Assembly (NCBI GenBank): GCA_001939145.1 | Contig: LSRX01001561.1 | Span: 1 to 64,000, forward strand | DNA: 64,000 bases | Reading direction: 5' to 3' | Source of the DNA: Symbiodinium microadriaticum | Lineage: Eukaryota > Sar > Dinophyceae > Suessiales > Symbiodiniaceae | Part shown: positions 57,963 through 64,000 of the stretch, piece after piece | Position numbering within the stretch: position 1 is the stretch's first letter | Layout of the letters: each line of letters starts with the position of its first letter | The notes under the pieces: model-generated | Databases searched by the model: none | Seen by the model: the letters and a program-made list of their open reading frames with translations, nothing else | Told to the model about the DNA's origin: nothing | Translations under genes and position numbers: made by a program

Positions 57963-58960
57963 ATATGTCATAGATGTGCAGAGAGACGCAGGCATTCAGA
58001 CATTGACATTACTGCTTTCCGTTCTTCTCGAGTACATGCATTCTCCGCATATTGCTAGCCGGATTAGGGCTGCTATGACGAGTCCACCCGTTCATGATGG
58101 TTGTCTCTTCGAACTGGCAGGGAATACTCGACGTTCAAGCTACTAGAGGTGTCGGCCACCTTTGCATCCTCGCGGAAGTGCTCCAACTCAGCATGCAACA
58201 CCTGCACAGAGACAGCCCAGTGGTCGAACACGACATGAGGTGTTCGTCGTTGGCTACTTTCTAGGGAAGGTTGACATGCTTGGGCAGAAAACAAGACGGT
58301 CACTCAGGGGAAGTCGCCAACCTTCTTGCGTGTGTGTGCTAGTTGCCATTTCCTCGTGGGAAGAAGGATGCCCGTGTCTCCGTGGAACAGGAATATCTCC
58401 AACTAGAACGTACCGGATGTGTTTGTTTGTTTTGGAAATACAAGTGCCTTGCTGGAGCAGCTGCATGCTCAGATGGTGAAGTTCCTGGCTGACGCCAAGG
58501 CCAGATGGAGAGACACCAGCTAGCAAGGTGTGAATGACCGTAGCTTTATGTGGCCGTGAACGCTTCTCAAGTTTAAGCCCAAGCTGCCAATGCTGCAGGC
58601 CGCTCTCGATCGCCCGACAGCAAACGGCACTACGCCGTTGCACGTTGCATCCCTGTTCGCTTGGCACGATTGGACTTGCTTATTGTCTTCTGTGCGCTCA
58701 GTGCTTTGTCTGCTCTGCACCTTTCGCATCTCCGGCGCAAGTCACCACTGAAACGATTGATCGCATGCTTAAATTGGCCTCTTCTGTGACAAATCACGCA
58801 GTGTTGCTGGTGGAAGGCAGGGCCACTTGGATGTGGCAACCTAAGCTGCGTATCGCGATGCTTGCAAGTCAAACAGGCGCTCGAAGCTAGGCTTGCATGC
58901 CCGCTTTGGATCACTCGCAAAGAAGCTGCCCCTTGTAGCTTTTTTTGACAAGCGTCTCAC
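57963..58960. other. No firm gene
   Basis: A minus-strand frame (58254-58667) has faint pentatricopeptide-like spacing (AIESGLQHWQLGLKL) but no convincing repeat. The last 60 bp hold a pyrimidine run and CACAG that could be a splice acceptor for the transporter gene downstream. Confidence 0.3.
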
Positions 58961-58987
58961 AGCACCTCCAATCTGGCTGTTGCCGGC

Positions 58988-60546
58988 ATGGGAACCGCTG
59001 GAGACCTTCTAGATCTGGTTCGGCTGTACTGGCCACTGTTGCTGGGCAACTCGTTGGAGTGGTACGAGTTTGCCGTGTATGGATACTTGGCTGCAGTCGA
59101 TGTACCAAGTGCAATGCTGAACATGTTTCTCAGGCTTCCGAAAGCTGTAGTTGACTTTGGTTTGGTTTAGTTGAGATGTTTATTCGATCTGCGGTCGGCC
59201 TACGAGGCTACATGGAGACTTATATGGAACAGAACTTCTTCGAAGGATCAGCTATTGCTACCTGGGCCGGCTTCACCGCCACATTTCTGGCACGTCCTGT
59301 AGGTGGGCTGTTCTTGGGGACGATTGGAGATTTATTCGGGCGGAGAATCGCCGTCATCATGTCAGTTATTGGCATGCTTATTGGAACAGCTGGACAGGGC
59401 CTGCTTCCATGCCCACGCAATCATCGAGATAGTCCTTGGGTGTCGATGGCAGGGGTTGTAGCTTTGTTTTGTCTCAGGCTGCTTCAAGGCCTTTGCACCG
59501 GTGGCGAAATCAGCTCAGTTTCAACCTATGTTGTCGAAGTTGGTTCCCACCGCTCATTGGGCCGGTGCACAGCCTTGCTATCTGTGACCGTAAACCTGGG
59601 CTTCATGCTTGCCAGGGTTGTTATCTGGACACTTCAAAGCCATTTGGGTGACAGTGCCATGCTCCAATGGGGCTGGCGAGTGCCTTTTTTGCTGGCTTTG
59701 CTGCCAGGTTCTGTTGCAGTTGCCGGGCGGATGTGTTTGCGAGAGTCGGGTGAATTTGTTCGCGAGCACAAGGAGACTGACAGTGAGGACGACAGCATTC
59801 CTGGACATTCCCCTTGGCAACACATGCAGCTTGCGCTGCAATCACATTTTCCAGCCATTTTGGTCGGCATTTTCGGAGTTTGCAACATTGCAGTCTTGCA
59901 GTACGGTGGTTTGATCTGGACAAATTCGTTCTTGAAAAAACATGGGTCACCGACCAATACAGTTATGACTGCCGGTGTTTGTTCTAGACTGATACAGATG
60001 AGCCTTGCGATTTTTGTTGGCTGGCTTGCAGATGTCCATGGTCTGGGGTTGGTGACTCTGGCAGGTGCTTGGACTCTCATGTCGGCGGGCCTTCCCATGT
60101 TCGTCGCGTTAGAGTCTGACCCTGCCAACCCGGTAAATGTTTGCATCACCTACGGCATCATGTACGCGTTGATGGCTTCGTTGTGTGGCAGCGTCGTCTT
60201 CATGTATGTTGCAGAGCTCTTTCCCACTTCGGTACGGAATCTGGGTGTGGGCATCAGCTTTAATGTTGGCTTCTGCTTCTTCGGAGGCTTCGCTCCAGTA
60301 CTTGCTGAGGCATCCTTAGACTGGACTCCGCATGGGCCTGGCTTGCTCTTGTCTGCTGCAGGCGCTGTGACATTTCTGAGTGTGCTGGCCAGTGTGAAAT
60401 TACAAGAGGCAGGCAAAGTGCAGCTGGCACATGTCAGACCTGTGCCGTACCTGGGAACCTGGTCCCATGGTTCTCAAAATGTTGAGGAGAGTTTGGAGTC
60501 CTTGACGGGCGCTCATGCCCGAATGGTTGCTGCTGTCGAATCATAG
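58988..60546 (+). CDS. MFS transporter of the metabolite:H+ symporter (ProP-like) type
   Basis: A predicted 12-helix membrane transporter for a small organic solute. Exon 1 (to 59081) encodes LLLGNSLEWYEFAVYG, the typical N-terminal GNxLEWYDFxxYG signature of the MHS family. Exon 2 (from 59207) continues in phase as YMETYMEQNFFEGSAIATWA. The intron 59082-59206 is 125 bp with a GA donor and AG acceptor. Hallmarks follow: ARPVGGLFLGTIGDLFGRRI (the MFS loop 2-3 motif), CLRLLQGLCTGGEISSVSTY then VVE, WGWRVPFLLALLPG, a central loop with EHKETDSEDDS, LAIFVGWLADVHG, and VVFMYVAELFPTSVRNLGVG in the C-terminal half. The total is about 477 residues, normal for the family. Upstream exons may exist because an acceptor-like CACAG lies at 58957-58961. 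Relatives carry proline/betaine, ketoglutarate or citrate; the substrate here cannot be told. Confidence 0.82.
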
Positions 60547-62299
60547 CAACGGAATCCGACTCCAAGTAGAGAGGTCCTTGATGTCTCGTTAATTCTTGCT
60601 CTCACTTCTTGGGGGCACCTAGTATAGTTGAAAGGATTCTGTTCCGCGAAGATGCAGCCAGTGGCAGCAGGTCGGAGTAGACTTGCTGGGCAGCGACTGC
60701 TCAGTCCAAGTCGTTGATGCAGTTGGCGCAGTGAAGTAAAACCTGCGAATTTCTGCAAAGCAGTGGTTGGGACTTTGACGTCTTCGAAAGCAATGACAGA
60801 GAATCGCCAAAAGTGAGAGCTCCGGTCCCGGCCCAGCTGAGGTCGTAACGTATCTCTGCCAGTCCGGAGCGGTCTGCGACAGGCGGGTTGGGCCGCTAAG
60901 CTATGCTACCCTTGAGATTAGTGCTTACCCAGTTCGTACGAGTTGCGCTGCAACTTTTTGGTGGGAGATGCACTCCAGACGTTTAGTTCAGTTTCCCTCG
61001 TTCTCTAGGTGTTTAGGCTCGCTGGATGGAGGCTAGTGTACCCTATGTGGCTTGGCCGTTTCATATTTGGGGCTCTGAGCGCTGGTATCCGTGGGTGAGA
61101 GATCGCCTCGTGGTCCGTCAATCCAACCCCGCAAGCCAGCACATTTCCAGTCACAGCGACCAAACTTGCGAGCTATTGCCGTGGCCGCTACGTTTGCTTA
61201 TCCTATAGATTTCCCAGCTTTAATTAAAGGAGCTCACGTGACCAATGTCACATCGTTGGGGCTCCATCATTTCTGAGCCAGAAAGCAAACGAATCTGGCT
61301 CCCATCCCTGGAATGTACACCCGACGTTTCTTAGCCAATCATGTCTTAATCGGTCATTGCACAGATGAAGCGGCTGTGCAACACAAGGCGTCATGGGATC
61401 TCCAGAGATGCTCGAGCTTGGTCCTGCGCCCACGGGGTCACAATAAAACCAGTGAAACGAAGCACCAAGCACCGTGTCGGATGCACTGGAGTGCATCACT
61501 CATAACATCCCGCCCCCACATCAAAACACACGGGTATCAGATCGAGTGCTGTGATCATGTTTGATTGTCGAATCGCATGGTTGATCCTCCCGGGAAACGA
61601 AACAGCCTTGAACCGAAACGCACGGACAGACTGCACATGTAGGTGCATTCACTTGGAGAGGGCATAATGCTCATGCTGACTTCCGGCATCTTGCGACAGC
61701 ATGACAGCAAGTCTGATGCTGGAATTATGAACAGAGCAGAGTGCTTTTCGAAAGGGTAGCATGCTACCGCCAAGCCTGAAGCTGCTTGGTCACTCCAATG
61801 TTGGCTCTGGAGTTTGTGGGGAATATTTAGTTCGCGCGCAGCAAGTCATACATCCACAGGATGACATTATTGAGGCATTGTGTGTCTTGTTGGATGTGCA
61901 GATGTGTGATGTATATTGCCTGCGGTGAACAGAACGACTCCGGGTGGAGCCACGCCTCTCTACGTGTTCGGCACTTAGCTGCGGCTTTCAATCACGCACA
62001 CTGGATGGGGGAGGGTACGCACACGCTTGCTTTCAGCACGGGTCTACTTTTGAAGGTCTGTTTGGCAAGCGAGTGCCAGTATGGATTCGAGCATGCACGC
62101 TATGGATATTGTTCCTTTCAGCCTTTTCCAGGTTCCATTTCAACTGATTCCCGTCTACATTTCTGCACACCTGGAGCTTCATGAAACTGCAAAGATGCAC
62201 CTGCAAGGTCATGTTACAACGGTCATCTTCCAATCGCACAGTACCTTTGCTCGCAACGATCGGATGTGTGCAAAAGGACCCCCGGCAGTGACGACATGT
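60547..62299. other. No firm gene
   Basis: The 3' flank of the transporter and then low-coding sequence. A short frame near 61190-61276 (AATFAYPIDFPALIKGAHVT) is the only moderately protein-like run. No repeat or RNA gene was recognised. Confidence 0.4.
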
Positions 62300-62307
62300 G
62301 TATTGGA

Positions 62308-62459
62308 CATGTGTGCAAGAGAGGACGCCCACCGGTGCGACCTTGCTGCATGCAGCAGCTCAAGAGGGGCAGCTCGAGGCCGGAGTTGCGGAGCCTGCGG
62401 GCGTTGTGCAAGCGACACCTGCCATTCCTCAGGTGAAGGCAGCCGCCGGTGTATCTAGG
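62308..62459 (+). CDS. Candidate ankyrin-like exon
   Basis: The frame reads VQERTPTGATLLHAAAQEGQ then LEAGVAEPAGVVQATPAIPQ, ending in a TAG. GATLLHAAAQEGQLE matches the G-x-T-x-LH-x-A-A-x-x-G core of an ankyrin repeat. Only one repeat is visible, and the rest of the gene was not found. Confidence 0.35.
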
Positions 62460-62461
62460 TA

Positions 62462-62481
62462 GGTGTGTGTGTGTGTGTGTC
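62462..62481. repeat. Short GT microsatellite
   Basis: About nine consecutive GT dinucleotides just after the ankyrin-like exon. Confidence 0.8.
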
Positions 62482-62939
62482 TGAACTTCCGAAGCACATG
62501 GGAAAAGAGGGTCACTCCCACATTGGTTTTAACAACGCAGGGGGACACAGCATGTCACTGGGACTGTGTAACGAAGCTACCAGTGACATGGGAAGAGAGG
62601 ACTGATCATCCTCTTGTACTTGCAAGGCAGCCCCTTGAGGTGCCGGTATTAGAAAGCAAGGACAGCCCACTGTGGTGTCCAGATTAGTTTTGCAGTAGCC
62701 GTCGCCTGTCTGCCAGATATCGGGCTGATTCTTGGGGCTGATGGCTTGACGCTCCCAGGCACCTATTCGGAGCTAATAGAGGCAACGGCATGTGCGGATG
62801 GCGGCATGTGCATTTGACATGAGGGCATGTGCAGTAGCAGCGCGTCTTGTGCAAGAGCACGTGTGCAGAATTACAGTTTAACGCTTCTTTGCTCAGGGAA
62901 TGCAAGGGCTTGCGAGTCTGACATTTCGCACTGTGTCTT
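62482..62939. other. No gene seen
   Basis: Short frames only. The end of the stretch is a pyrimidine-rich CTTTTGCTTTTCTCCCCAAG, a plausible splice acceptor for the next gene. Confidence 0.4.
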
Positions 62940-62958
62940 TTGCTTTTCTCCCCAAGAA

Positions 62959-64000
62959 GACCAGCCGTGGTCCAACCGCCTTTTACACTGCTCGCTTGTT
63001 TGACTGCTCCAGCTGACATATACCCTCTATGGCCCTATGGGTACCAGATTGCTCCGCGCACGCAGCCCATGACGACCTACGTACAAGGCGGCCATACAGT
63101 GCCACAAATGCAGCCAGCAACTCCGCTGCAGTCTCAGCATCCTGACACGCAGCCAGACCCGAACAGCAGCTTGCTGCCACCACCCCAGGTAGCGAAGGAC
63201 AAACGGACAGTCCGAAGACCACCCCAGACCCTCGTCACACCCTATGCTGAGATCAGACAACAAGAAAGGGTCAGGCCACATGCGGTTGATATTGTTGAGC
63301 GCAACAAGCTGGTGCAGACACTCATTGACATTGCGGACAACACAAGCATAAAGATCAATGACATGTCTGACCTCGCAAAACCTTCCGGGACACGGGAGGC
63401 ATGCCTGGAGCTCCGTGCTACTGTTGTGGACATATCAGACAGAGTACACACCATCTTGTATGTGCATGTATGTGCCGTGGAAGGGTGGGGAACGTATCCC
63501 GTTTGGATATTCAACATCCACACCACCCGGACCTACACGGAACTATGTCTGTTGCATTCTGTTGCCATGGCACAGACATGAAATCCACAACCGGCGGATC
63601 TGGTCCGACCTATAAGCACCCAGCATACATTTTCAACAGGTAATGCTGAAATCCCAGCGACAGTTATCTATGGATCCACACCCGGCGAACTCAATGAAAC
63701 CACACTTCATATTGTGGCAGACAAAGCCACACGCCGGAGCAAGGGGCAACAGGGCGTGCTGATCTTCGGAGTGATTAAGTCTCTCTTTCAGCTCTCATCA
63801 TGGGCCACAAAGGCATTGTACGCACCCAAGACAGACGGGGATGGCACGCCGGGCACTTTTCTATTACAGGGATTGGACTGGTGGCATAAGATTCATTCGA
63901 CTTCAATTGTGTTACACCAAGTTATTGACATCATGATCATTCAGGGACTGCATCTGCCACACAATCCGCTACCTGGCAGGTACGTCTCGACCCCGCAGCA
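62959..64000 (+). CDS. Partial unknown gene running off the right edge, at least two exons
   Basis: The first coding block (about 62959-63457) is Pro/Gln-rich at the start (GHTVPQMQPATPLQSQHPDT) and then helical (VERNKLVQTLIDIADNTSIK, EACLELRATVVDISDRVHTI); a GTATGT donor follows at 63458. A second open block runs from about 63642 to the last base (ETTLHIVADKATRRSKGQQG, VLIFGVIKSLFQLSSWATKA, LQGLDWWHKIHSTSIVLHQV). GTATGT at 63458 and CAG before 63640 do not join in phase, so the true junction lies elsewhere or an extra exon exists. Base use (A- and CA-rich) differs from the surrounding DNA and resembles that of the composite LINE, so it could be the 5' coding part of another element. No family was recognised. 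Confidence 0.45.

Noticed and set aside
58254..58667. Pentatricopeptide-like minus-strand frame
   Set aside because: Only one faint repeat-like stretch, no consistent 35-residue period, and competing frames.
59866..59885. CAGCCATTTTGG match to the dinoflagellate spliced leader
   Set aside because: It lies inside the transporter coding sequence, matches only the core, and the frame is conserved, so it is chance.

Overview
The window looks like nuclear DNA of a dinoflagellate, most likely a Symbiodiniaceae alga. This is inferred from gene architecture: many very short exons, exons that almost always begin with G after AG, introns with GC or GA donors next to GT donors, long gene-poor stretches, and families of decayed reverse-transcriptase elements. 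No database was available. A single N at 18590 shows this is an assembly with a join or gap.

Layout. 1-3.3 kb: no firm gene. 3.3-4.75 kb: a gene made of phase-0 micro-exons for a Ser/Asp/Lys-rich protein. 4.73-5.93 kb: an ~80 bp dispersed repeat followed by a broken reverse transcriptase/RNase H relic. About 5.95-17.9 kb: a large, frameshifted non-LTR (LINE-type) element. It carries, in order, a disordered N-terminal region, a Tpt1/KptA-like RNA 2'-phosphotransferase domain, an unknown globular domain, an endonuclease/exonuclease/phosphatase (EEP) domain, a reverse transcriptase, several zinc fingers, and a ubiquitin-specific-protease (C19) domain. Scattered through it are 19 copies of an 11 bp near-palindrome whose arms co-vary (GCGG/CCGC or GTGG/CCAC); they lie between the protein domains. 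18.0-18.6 kb: a duplicated ~200 bp repeat and a microsatellite that ends at the N. 18.59-29.88 kb: two Ty1/copia elements head to tail; the first is 5'-truncated and the second runs LTR to LTR.

29.9-64 kb is mostly low-density genic or intergenic DNA. The firm genes are a five-exon ubiquitin gene (35754-36989) and an MFS/MHS-type transporter with a GA-AG intron (58988-60546). Good candidates are a MYND zinc-finger gene (47.2-47.8 kb), a CS-domain exon (31.8 kb), a minus-strand unknown gene (54.4-55.1 kb), an ankyrin-like exon (62.3 kb) and a partial gene running off the right end. At 49.88-51.75 kb there is a decayed RT/RNase H relic between ~100 bp direct terminal repeats, both of which contain a sequence resembling the dinoflagellate spliced leader. 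Several candidate exons between 37 and 46 kb and at 49.5, 53.5 and 54.0 kb show protein-like open frames but no recognisable family.

No operons or functional gene clusters are evident. The genes are single-copy eukaryotic units, and most recognisable coding sequence belongs to mobile elements.
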